In this document: in pieces, positions 1 to 6,756 of the stretch
Layout of the letters: the number at the start of each line of letters is the position of its first letter
Numbering within the stretch: the first letter of the stretch is position 1
DNA from: Paracoccaceae bacterium
Lineage (GTDB): Bacteria > Pseudomonadota > Alphaproteobacteria > Rhodobacterales > Rhodobacteraceae
Reading direction: 5' to 3'
Assembly (NCBI GenBank): GCA_902525995.1
Contig: CABZJG010000022.1
Location: 1-14,129, forward strand
DNA: 14,129 nucleotides
The notes under the pieces: generated by a model
The model's database searches: none
Told to the model about the DNA's origin: nothing
The model's input: the letters and a program-made list of their open reading frames with translations, nothing else
Made by a program: the position numbers and the translations under genes

Positions 1-306
1 AGTTACTGTATATTGATTTTCTGCCGAATTTTGGTCACGTACCCAATTGAGAAAATCAACCAATTGCGGTGTTAATGCATTCGGAGTAATGGCGGTTAAA
101 AAGTCGCCTTCGTCTTCCATAAAACCGCCGGGATACCGCAGATCGCTTAAGCCCAACGCCGAAGCGCTTTGGGCAAAATGTGACATAACCTGAGCCTCGT
201 CAGAGATATTAACACGGTGCAGCGCATTGCCGCCGAAATGTGCCCTCTGCACGATGTGCTGGGTGGGGGTAGCGGAGCTGATGGAAAGGCTCTTATTGAA
301 CACCAT
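1..306 (-). CDS. Partial hypothetical protein (N-terminal 102 codons), possibly glycoside-hydrolase-like
   Basis: An uninterrupted reading frame starts at the ATG at 306 and runs off the left edge after 102 codons; two in-frame stops lie just upstream, so the start is bounded. The translation has no obvious signal peptide or membrane segment. Its visible features are a GGNALHRVNIS stretch near residues 25-35, a helix-like segment near 38-52, an LRYPGG motif at 56-61, and an LTPQLVDFLNWVRDQ stretch at 78-92 followed by a YTVT strand at the edge. An LR(F/Y)PGG motif followed by a helix and strand is reminiscent of (beta/alpha)8 glycoside hydrolases such as the GH39/GH51/GH79 type. Similar N-terminal regions may also occur in large secreted calcium-binding proteins of marine alphaproteobacteria. 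Both suggestions are from memory of motif shape only, so function is unassigned. A weak GGAAC ribosome-binding site precedes the ATG. Confidence 0.55.
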   Translation of the reverse strand, partial: MVFNKSLSISSATPTQHIVQRAHFGGNALHRVNISDEAQVMSHFAQSASALGLSDLRYPGGFMEDEGDFLTAITPNALTPQLVDFLNWVRDQNSAENQYTVT

Positions 307-321
307 GAAAAAGTTCCAGAA

Positions 322-360
322 TTGATAACATCATCACATAAAAGCATGTGATAATATCAA
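322..360. repeat. Nested inverted repeat upstream of the left-edge gene
   Basis: Inner arms ATCACAT (333-339) and ATGTGAT (346-352) are perfect inverted copies around a 6-base spacer. Outer arms TTGATA (322-327) and TATCAA (355-360) are also perfect inverted copies. The element ends 16 bases before the start codon of the minus-strand partial gene. It could be an operator for a dimeric regulator or a stem-loop in that gene's leader RNA. It is not a standard CRP site, because the half-sites have the opposite order (TCACA then TGTGA). Function is inferred from symmetry and position only. Confidence 0.5.
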
Positions 361-734
361 AACGGTAAGATAGCTTGGCCTCAATTTCCAATACCCAGGG
401 CTGCAAACTGACTTATGCAAATACGCAAATAGAAAATATTTTGAGAGGCAGTTTTCGCAATATTCGTGATCATTAAGTGAAAAAAGTGCTGAAAAACAGT
501 GATTAAGGCGTCAGCTGTTTTGTTTTGCGGATTTTGTGATTCTCAAAAAGAAAAAATATGGAAAGGGTGAATTTTCCAGCTCCCGGCACATTTCCGTCAA
601 GTCTGAAAGACAAAAAAGTCAAAATGCTACTATTTGAGCAAGAGTACCTGTGGGCGATCGGGGGGCAAAATTTACCTAGCGGTCGGTTGAGGTGGCACTT
701 GAAATTGGATTTTAGGGGGCAAGATACAATATAA
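361..734. other. AT-rich intergenic spacer
   Basis: This stretch has no convincing reading frame on either strand, no tRNA-like fold that I can see, and no recognisable mobile element. It is richer in A and T than the flanking genes, with several A runs. It separates two divergently read genes and therefore should hold promoters for both, but I could assign only a weak candidate near its right end. Confidence 0.5.
699..730 (+). promoter_or_regulatory. Weak candidate promoter for the ABC exporter gene
   Basis: TTGAAA at 699-704 and TACAAT at 725-730 each match five of six bases of the sigma-70 -35 and -10 consensus, but the 20-base spacer is longer than ideal. Transcription would start near 737, after the ATG at 735, which fits translation starting at 825 instead. 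This is consensus matching only. Confidence 0.25.
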
Positions 735-824
735 ATGTCAGTTAAAAAGGTTTACTTGCGGCTTTTGCTTGACCTGCCTCATCGAATTGGCCTTAAGGCA
801 TGCAGCAGAAAATATAGGATTGCT

Positions 825-2624
825 ATGACCCGCGACCGTGTTCCGCCACCGATTGAAACTGATCGAAAAACATCGCGCAAACTGACGGCGCTAACTGGGC
901 TTTTGCCGTTTATACTGCCGTATCGGGGTTTGATCGCGGCGGCTGTGCTTGCTTTGATGGTCACGGCGGCTGTTTCCTTGGTATTGCCTTTGGCTGTGCG
1001 CCGGGTGGTGGATAATTTCAACACCTCGCAAGAGGCCATATTGGACCAGTATTTCGCCGCAGCCCTTGGGATGGCTTTGCTTTTGGCTTTGGGCACGGCG
1101 CTGCGTTATGCGCTGGTCACGCGGCTTGGCGAACGGGTAGTGGCAGATATTCGCAAAGCGGTCTTCGATCGGGTTATTTCTATGAGCCCGGCCTTTTATG
1201 AAAACATTATGACCGGTGAGGTACTGAGCCGGATTACAACCGACACCACATTGATTCTATCTGTGGTGGGCTCGTCAGTTTCAGTGGCGCTGCGCAATGT
1301 GTTGATTTTCTTTGGTGGGTTGATTTTGATGTTGGTGACATCGGCAAAGCTGACCTCACTGGTATTGCTCATCGTTCCGGCGATCTTGATCCCGATTTTG
1401 ACCTTGGGCCGCCGGGTGCGTAAACTCAGCAAAGAGAACCAAGATTGGATCGCAGCAAGTTCTGGCACAGCATCCGAAGCCTTGAGCGCGGTGCAAACGG
1501 TTCAGGCCTTTACCCATGAAATCCAAACTCGGGAACGGTTTGCTGAGGTCACAGAAAAAAGTTTTCACTCGGCCAGCAGGCGGATCAATACCCGCGCATT
1601 GATGACGCTGATTGTTATCTTCTTGGTCTTTGCCGGTATTGTTGGCGTGCTTTGGATCGGTGCCCGTGATGTGCGCTCTGGGGTTTTAACGCCTGGCACG
1701 CTGGTGCAGTTTGTCATTTATGCTGTGATGGTGGCCGGCTCGGTTGCGGCTCTTTCTGAAATATGGGGCGAATTGCAACGGGCGGCCGGCGCTACGGACC
1801 GACTGGTCGAGCTATTGGCCGTCGAAGATACCGTCAAAGACCCGATAAGCCCAAGCCCGCGCCGTGCCAATGGTCAAGGCGCAATTCAGTTTGAAAATGT
1901 AACGTTTCGCTATCCTTCACGGCCATCAGCTGCTGCGCTCGAGAGTATTTCGTTAGATATAAAACCCGGAGAAACTGTTGCCTTGGTTGGCCCCTCAGGG
2001 GCGGGCAAAACCACCATCATTCAGCTGATTTTAAGATTTTATGATCCTGATTCAGGCCGGATTACATTGGATGGGGTAGAGCTTGGAAAAATGCGCCGCG
2101 ATGATTTTCGCCAAACTATGTCGCTTGTCTCGCAAGACCCGATTATCTTTGCCGCCACTGCACGCGAAAATATCCGCTTTGGCCGGCCGTCGGCATCGGA
2201 TCAAGAAATAGAAGCCGCCGCTCAGGCGGCGGCAGCGCATGGGTTTATCTCTGATTTGCCGGATGGCTACGACACTTATGTGGGCGAGCGCGGTGTGATG
2301 CTCAGCGGTGGACAAAAGCAGCGCATTGCCATTGCGCGTGCCATTTTACGCGATGCGCCGATTTTATTGCTGGATGAAGCCACAAGCGCGCTGGATGCGG
2401 AAAGCGAAGTCGCTGTGCAGCAGGCGGTCGAAGCCTTGGCCCGCGACCGTACAACCATTATTGTGGCGCATCGCCTTGCCACTGTGAAAAAGGCTGACCG
2501 TATTGTCGTGTTTGATCAGGGCCGGGTTGTTGCCAGCGGCAGCCATCAGGCCTTGGTCGCCCAAGACGGGCTTTATGCCCGTCTGGCACGGCTGCAATTT
2601 ACGGATGGGGCCTCAGCGGCATAG
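825..2624 (+). CDS. ABC exporter, fused permease and ATPase (MsbA-related)
   Basis: A half-transporter of 599 residues that should homodimerise in the inner membrane and use ATP to export a lipid, drug or other hydrophobic substrate. The N-terminal half (about residues 25-315) carries six membrane segments, near 27-55, 76-98, 154-174, 176-194, 259-280 and 293-314. The C-terminal nucleotide-binding domain (about 353-590) is complete: Walker A GPSGAGKT at 389-396, Q-loop SQDP at 436-439, signature LSGGQ at 493-497, Walker B ILLLDEA at 513-519, and H-loop His549. It matches the alphaproteobacterial MsbA-related permease/ATPase type rather than true MsbA; the substrate cannot be read from sequence. 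I chose the ATG at 825 because AGGA lies at correct spacing before it. The frame is open back to an ATG at 735, which would add a 30-residue basic extension with poor ribosome-binding support. It stands 148 bases ahead of the acyl-CoA synthetase gene and may be transcribed separately. Confidence 0.93.
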   Translation: MTRDRVPPPIETDRKTSRKLTALTGLLPFILPYRGLIAAAVLALMVTAAVSLVLPLAVRRVVDNFNTSQEAILDQYFAAALGMALLLALGTALRYALVTRLGERVVADIRKAVFDRVISMSPAFYENIMTGEVLSRITTDTTLILSVVGSSVSVALRNVLIFFGGLILMLVTSAKLTSLVLLIVPAILIPILTLGRRVRKLSKENQDWIAASSGTASEALSAVQTVQAFTHEIQTRERFAEVTEKSFHSASRRINTRALMTLIVIFLVFAGIVGVLWIGARDVRSGVLTPGTLVQFVIYAVMVAGSVAALSEIWGELQRAAGATDRLVELLAVEDTVKDPISPSPRRANGQGAIQFENVTFRYPSRPSAAALESISLDIKPGETVALVGPSGAGKTTIIQLILRFYDPDSGRITLDGVELGKMRRDDFRQTMSLVSQDPIIFAATARENIRFGRPSASDQEIEAAAQAAAAHGFISDLPDGYDTYVGERGVMLSGGQKQRIAIARAILRDAPILLLDEATSALDAESEVAVQQAVEALARDRTTIIVAHRLATVKKADRIVVFDQGRVVASGSHQALVAQDGLYARLARLQFTDGASAA

Positions 2625-2772
2625 TTTGATCAATTTGACCTAACGATGCCTTTGCCATGGGCTTTTAGTTTGGCTATTATAGGGCAAAGACAACCACCGT
2701 GTTTATGCGGGGCATCCTTCACTGTGCTTTTTGGCATGTAAACGGGGTGTATAATCAATAGAGGAAACAACC

Positions 2773-4644
2773 ATGCCATTTGCGTCAGTCGCGGATTCAA
2801 TTGCTTATGAAAAGGAAATGCCGTGGGCGGACCGCGATGTTCCAAAGTCACTTTTTAGCCTGCTGTCTCAAACGGCGGGTAAATTTCCAAATCATAACGC
2901 GGTCAGTTTTCAATTACAGTCTGGACCCACAGATAAGGCCGAGACATTTACATGGTCGCAGCTGCAGCAAAAAACAGCGCAGGCAGCCAACCTATTTCGC
3001 AGCCTTGGGATCGGGCCAAAGGATGTGGTGGCTTATGTGCTGCCAAACTGTAATGAAACGGTTCTGGCCCTTTTAGGCGGTGCAACAGCAGGCATTGTCA
3101 GCCCCGTGAACCCGCTTCTAGACCCTGCGCAAATCGCGGCTGTTTTGCGCGAAACCAATGCCAAAGTGGTGGTGACATTAAAAGCTTTTCCAAAAAGTGA
3201 AGTGGCGCAAGCGACCGCGCAGGCTGTGGCGGATGCACCTAACGTCCATACGGTGCTTGAGATCGATTTGAATAGGTATCTCACCCCACCCAAAAGTTGG
3301 CTAGTGCCGCTGCTTCGGCCCAAAAACCCTGTATCGCATCAAGCCAAGGTTCTTGATTTCAACACTGAGATGGCAAAGCAAAATACAACACTGGATTTCG
3401 AAGATATCCAAGAAGACCGCGTCGCGGCGTTGTTTCACACTGGCGGCACAACAGGGATGCCAAAAGTTGCCCAGCATCTCAACTCTGGCATCATCTACAA
3501 CGGGTGGGTGGGTTCAACACTGCTGTTCACCGAAGAGGATAATGTGATCTGCCCGCTGCCGCTGTTTCATGTGCTTGCCAGCCATGTGATTTTGATGGCA
3601 GCCCTGTCATCCGGCGCCCATGTTATTTTCCCAACGCCCGCAGGATATCGCGGCGATGGTGTGTTTGACAACTTCTGGAAGCTGGTCGAGCGCTGGCAGG
3701 TGACTTTCATTGTCGGTGTGCCAACGGCTATTTCAGCTTTGATGCAGCGCCCTGTTGATGCAGATATCAGCTCAGTTAAAACCTCATTTTCTGGCTCTGC
3801 TCCCTTGCCGGTCGAGCTTTTCCGCAGATTTGAGGAAGCAACAGGTGTGACCATTGTCGAAGGCTACGGGCTGACCGAGGCAACCTGCCTTGTCTCAGGA
3901 AACCCGGTCGACGGGGAAAAGAAAATCGGCTCGATCGGAGTGCGGTTTCCCTACACCGACATCAAAATTGTCAAATCCTCCAAAAAGGGTTTGGTCGAAT
4001 GTGCTACGGATGAAATTGGTGAGATTTGCATCTCAAATCCGGGGGTATGGGCGGGTAACACCTATACCGAAAGTGATAAAAACAAAGACCTCTATTACCA
4101 AGATACGCATTTGCGCACTGGCGATCTGGGCCGGATCGACAGTGATGAATACCTATGGATTACCGGCCGCGCCAAAGACCTGATCATTCGCGGCGGGCAT
4201 AATATTGATCCTGCATTGATCGAAGAGGCGCTACTGGGGCACTCTTCTGTTGCTTTTGCAGGGGCGATTGGCCAGCCGGATGCCCATGCTGGCGAGCTGC
4301 CGTGTGTTTATGTCGAGCTGATCGAAGGGGCCAGCGTCACCGAGGCCGAGCTTTTGGATTTTTGCACTGAGAATGTACCAGAGCGTGCAGCGCACCCCAA
4401 GCATGTTGAAATCATGGCCGAGTTGCCAAAAACAGCGGTTGGAAAAGTCTTTAAGCCCGATCTTCGGAAAAAAGCGATAACGCGCGTCTACGACGCGGCA
4501 TTGGAAGACGCGGGGCTTTCCGCGCGGGTGCAAACCGTGATTGATGACAAAAAGCGCGGCCTTGTGGCCCAGATCTCGTCGGACAACAGTGATGATGAAG
4601 TTTCCGCAGTTCTGGGCGGCTTCAGCCGGCCATGGGAGCGTTGA
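2773..4644 (+). CDS. AMP-forming acyl-CoA synthetase
   Basis: A 623-residue member of the adenylate-forming ANL superfamily, which activates a carboxylic acid with ATP to an acyl-adenylate and transfers the acyl group to CoA. Family motifs are in order: phosphate-binding loop TGGTTGMPK at 223-231, YGLTEA at 365-370 (A5 region), RTGD with adenosine-ribose-binding Asp451, the hinge GRAKDLIIRGG at 465-475, and the catalytic lysine Lys558 in KTAVGKVFK. All key residues are present, so the enzyme should be active. It has a C-terminal tail of about 60 residues beyond the catalytic lysine, within the range of the long bacterial AMP-binding proteins it resembles (PRK07529-like, from memory). The chain length of the substrate is not predictable; a medium- or long-chain fatty acid is a guess. 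The start is secure: GAGGAAA lies six bases before the ATG. No partner beta-oxidation gene is adjacent. Confidence 0.92.
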   Translation: MPFASVADSIAYEKEMPWADRDVPKSLFSLLSQTAGKFPNHNAVSFQLQSGPTDKAETFTWSQLQQKTAQAANLFRSLGIGPKDVVAYVLPNCNETVLALLGGATAGIVSPVNPLLDPAQIAAVLRETNAKVVVTLKAFPKSEVAQATAQAVADAPNVHTVLEIDLNRYLTPPKSWLVPLLRPKNPVSHQAKVLDFNTEMAKQNTTLDFEDIQEDRVAALFHTGGTTGMPKVAQHLNSGIIYNGWVGSTLLFTEEDNVICPLPLFHVLASHVILMAALSSGAHVIFPTPAGYRGDGVFDNFWKLVERWQVTFIVGVPTAISALMQRPVDADISSVKTSFSGSAPLPVELFRRFEEATGVTIVEGYGLTEATCLVSGNPVDGEKKIGSIGVRFPYTDIKIVKSSKKGLVECATDEIGEICISNPGVWAGNTYTESDKNKDLYYQDTHLRTGDLGRIDSDEYLWITGRAKDLIIRGGHNIDPALIEEALLGHSSVAFAGAIGQPDAHAGELPCVYVELIEGASVTEAELLDFCTENVPERAAHPKHVEIMAELPKTAVGKVFKPDLRKKAITRVYDAALEDAGLSARVQTVIDDKKRGLVAQISSDNSDDEVSAVLGGFSRPWER

Positions 4645-4669
4645 CCATAAAACGGGCATCAAGGGTTTT

Positions 4670-4691
4670 GGGGGCCAATTTTTTGGTCCCC
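4670..4691 (+). terminator. Strong stem-loop after the acyl-CoA synthetase gene, no U tract
   Basis: GGGGGCCAA (4670-4678) pairs with TTGGTCCCC (4683-4691) as a nine-pair stem containing one G-U wobble, closing a TTTT tetraloop. It lies 26 bases beyond the stop codon. The bases after it on the plus strand are CTCATGG, not a T run, so it does not look like a standard intrinsic terminator. It may instead protect the 3' end of the message, help a factor-dependent stop, or mark a processing point. Confidence 0.5.
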
Positions 4692-4705
4692 TCATGGCTA
4701 AAAAT

Positions 4706-4731
4706 TTGACAAAGGCCGAGTGTGAAATAAT
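4706..4731 (+). promoter_or_regulatory. Weak candidate promoter for the TTG-start gene
   Basis: A perfect -35 consensus TTGACA (4706-4711) is followed by AATAAT (4726-4731), five of six matches to the -10 consensus. The spacer is 14 bases, shorter than the usual 16-18, so strength is doubtful. It lies after the preceding gene's stem-loop and before the next gene, where a separate promoter would be expected. Confidence 0.3.
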
Positions 4732-4764
4732 TTCAAACAAAACAATTTATTGGGTGACATAGCT

Positions 4765-5499
4765 TTGAGCGAGCAAGTAAACCGCGTTTTGATTATAGGG
4801 TCCGCACCGGATGCCACGGTGGCCAGAACTTGGGATACTGTACCATTTGACCGCATCGTTGCCATCAATAACGCGTGGCGTATCCGCCAAGACTGGGACG
4901 ATTTGATATACCCATATGACTTTCCAGATGTATCTAAGCCGACCGACATGCAGCCAGAGCAAAACTGCATCACAGAAAACGACTTTGTGCCGATTCAAAA
5001 TAAGTTTGGCGGCTTTGTCTATGCAGGCGCAACCATGGCCTTTACCGCGGCTTATTGGGTGCTGGGCCATTACCGGCCCAAGCAGATCAGCTTTCTCGGC
5101 TGTAACATGTGGTACCCGAAGGGTGAAACCACGCATTTCTATGGCTCTGGAACCGCTGATCCATTGCGCGATGACATCACGCTGATGTCCCTTGAAGCAA
5201 AATCTTCTCGGCTTTATGCAATGGCGCAAGCGGCGGGATGCGCAATGACCAACCTGTCCGCTGGGCCCACCCGTCTTGTCTGTCCGCAGCAAAGTTACCG
5301 CGCGCCTGTGCCCAGACCCTTCGAGGTGGATCAGGCAGCTATGGCAGCAGCGCTCGAGCGCGAAGCCGAACTGGGCTATTACGTTCCCTCAGGACGTTAT
5401 TGGTTAGAAGCCGACCGGTTTGATGTCAGCGCAATACATACACTTGATCAAATGTGGCTCTCAACCGTGCAGCAGGACAGCGTTGCGGCCGCGGAATAA
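4765..5499 (+). CDS. Uncharacterised Rossmann-like protein (possible MptE/sialyltransferase-like fold)
   Basis: A soluble protein of 244 residues with no signal peptide or membrane span. It opens with a strand and glycine turn RVLIIGSAPD (7-16), followed by IVAINNAW (31-38). A central segment reads YAGATMAFTAAYWVLGHY and leads into a buried strand, ISFLGCNMWYP. A later helix, LEAKSSRLYAMAQAAGC, precedes TNLSAGPTRLVCP. This order (GS.P loop, AINNAW strand, helix, LG.NM strand, then helix with NLS..P.RL) recalls the DUF115/MptE-like and GT29/GT42-like folds that handle nucleotide-activated substrates. The resemblance is only in shape and I would not assign an enzyme. An in-frame stop at 4723-4725 and the absence of any ATG or GTG limit the start to TTG at 4750 or 4765. 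I prefer 4765 because GGGTGA at 4752-4757 is a good ribosome-binding site for it. Its stop is 12 bases from the end of the convergent gene. Confidence 0.75.
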   Translation: MSEQVNRVLIIGSAPDATVARTWDTVPFDRIVAINNAWRIRQDWDDLIYPYDFPDVSKPTDMQPEQNCITENDFVPIQNKFGGFVYAGATMAFTAAYWVLGHYRPKQISFLGCNMWYPKGETTHFYGSGTADPLRDDITLMSLEAKSSRLYAMAQAAGCAMTNLSAGPTRLVCPQQSYRAPVPRPFEVDQAAMAAALEREAELGYYVPSGRYWLEADRFDVSAIHTLDQMWLSTVQQDSVAAAE

Positions 5500-5511
5500 A
5501 ACCGCCAGTAT

Positions 5512-6744
5512 TTATAATTTTTTAACTGGGGAGCCGCCGGCGAAACTATTGGCGTTTTGATAGTCGCAGGGCGCATCCTGCATTTGAAGGTGCAACCCTT
5601 CGCCGTCAAAGGGATGCGCGCGCGCCAGTGCTTCGTCAACTTCAATCCCCAGTCCCGGGGCTTGTGGTGCCCCGACAAAGCCGTTTTCCACCTGAATACT
5701 GCCTTTGATTAAATCGGAGTGAAATTTGGTTTCGATGGTTTCGATGATCAAAAGATTGGGAATGGAAGCCGCAAGATGGATGTTTGCCGCCCATTCAATC
5801 GGGCCGGCGTAAAGATGCGGCGCCATCTGCGCATTGAACACCTCAGCGATTGCGGCAAGTTTTTTCATTTCCCAGATCCCGCCGGCGCGCCCCAGTGCAG
5901 GTTGCAGGATGGCTGCGCCGCCGGTTTGCAGCAGCGCGGCAAATTCGGCCTTGGTGGTCATCCGCTCGCCGGTGGCAATCGGTATGCGCACCGCATCGGC
6001 AACTTTTTTAAACTCAAGCAGATTATCTGGCGGGATCGGTTCTTCGAACCACAGCGGGCTGTAGGGCTCAAGCGCTTGGCCAAGCCGAATGGCGCCGGCA
6101 GTGGAAAACTGTCCATGGGTGCCAAACAAAAGATCAGCGCGGTTTCCAACCGCGTCCCGGATGGCTTTGCAGAACGCCACCGACAGCGCGATATCGCGCA
6201 TTGCCGGCATATGTCCGCCGCGCATCGTGTAGGGGCCGGCAGGATCAAATTTCACTGCCGTATAGCCGCGCTCCACCAATTCCAACGCACTTTCGGCCGC
6301 CATATCCGGCGCGCTCCAAAACTCATCCAGATCATGATGCGCCAGAGGATAAAGATAACTATAGGCGCGGATACGCTCGTTCATAACGCCGCCCAGCAAA
6401 GCCCAGACCGGCCGCTCGCGGTGTTTGCCCAAAATATCCCAGCAGGCAATTTCAAGCCCAGAAAAGGCGCCCATCACGGTTAAATCCGGCCGCTGGGTAA
6501 AGCCCGAAGAATAGACCCGCCGAAACAGCCGCTCGATGTTTTCCGGATTTTCATCCAGAAAATAACGCTCGAATACATCCCGAATGACGGGCTCCATCGC
6601 CTTTGGGCCGATGCTTGAGGCGTAGCACTCGCCCCAGCCAACTATCCCGGTATCGGTGGTCAGCTTGACCAAAATCCAATAGCGTCCGCCCCACCCCGGC
6701 GCAGGGGGCGCGGTGACAATGATATCAAGATCACGCAGCTTCAT
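5512..6744 (-). CDS. Enolase-superfamily protein (mandelate racemase/sugar-acid dehydratase type)
   Basis: A 410-residue protein with the capping domain (about 1-120) and (beta/alpha)8 barrel (about 125-370) of the mandelate racemase/muconate lactonizing family. Members abstract the alpha proton of a carboxylate, usually leading to dehydration or epimerisation of sugar acids, with a divalent metal. Conserved features are the GWGECYA stretch near 36-42, Lys165 in AVKFDP, Glu234/Glu235 in WFEEP, Glu260 in ATGER, His310 in APH and Glu317. Against the E. coli galactonate dehydratase pattern, the first metal-ligand Asp is replaced by Gly208 (LFGTHGQF), with His210 nearby, and the Asp of the His-Asp dyad is Ala283 (QPALGRAGG). 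The chemistry may therefore differ from the canonical one, and substrate is unknown. It follows the alcohol dehydrogenase gene by 12 bases, with AAGG before its ATG, so the two are almost certainly co-transcribed. The tail of about 30 residues after the barrel looks variable. Confidence 0.87.
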   Translation of the reverse strand: MKLRDLDIIVTAPPAPGWGGRYWILVKLTTDTGIVGWGECYASSIGPKAMEPVIRDVFERYFLDENPENIERLFRRVYSSGFTQRPDLTVMGAFSGLEIACWDILGKHRERPVWALLGGVMNERIRAYSYLYPLAHHDLDEFWSAPDMAAESALELVERGYTAVKFDPAGPYTMRGGHMPAMRDIALSVAFCKAIRDAVGNRADLLFGTHGQFSTAGAIRLGQALEPYSPLWFEEPIPPDNLLEFKKVADAVRIPIATGERMTTKAEFAALLQTGGAAILQPALGRAGGIWEMKKLAAIAEVFNAQMAPHLYAGPIEWAANIHLAASIPNLLIIETIETKFHSDLIKGSIQVENGFVGAPQAPGLGIEVDEALARAHPFDGEGLHLQMQDAPCDYQNANSFAGGSPVKKL

Positions 6745-6756
6745 GGCAGGCCTTTT

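Noticed and set aside
147..347. 66-residue minus-strand frame
   Set aside because: It lies in another frame over the longer edge-spanning frame 306-1, has a rather arbitrary Ser/Pro/Arg-rich composition, and shows no ribosome-binding support.
2650..2689. CTTTGCC/GGCAAAG inverted repeat after the ABC exporter as a terminator
   Set aside because: The arms match over seven bases but enclose 26 unpaired bases and are not followed by a T run, so the structure would be weak.
2750..2755. Perfect TATAAT before the acyl-CoA synthetase gene
   Set aside because: Transcription from it would start inside the ribosome-binding site at 2761-2767, and no -35 box lies at proper spacing (TTGGCA is only 13 bases away).
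4231..4740. 169-residue minus-strand open frame over the end of the acyl-CoA synthetase gene
   Set aside because: It covers the conserved hinge and catalytic-lysine region of the synthetase in antisense and shows no protein motif.
4747..5292. 181-residue minus-strand open frame
   Set aside because: It is antisense to the Rossmann-like gene. The plus-strand frame has the protein-like strand and helix pattern and a usable start, whereas this one does not.
5500..5527. Bidirectional terminator between the convergent genes at 5499 and 5512
   Set aside because: CCAGT and ACTGG flank an AT-rich stretch, but a five-pair stem with a long loop is too weak to call.
5719..6483. 254-residue plus-strand open frame
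   Set aside because: It is antisense to the enolase-superfamily gene, whose motifs are clear. The translation is rich in Arg, His and Gln with no family pattern, typical of a shadow frame.
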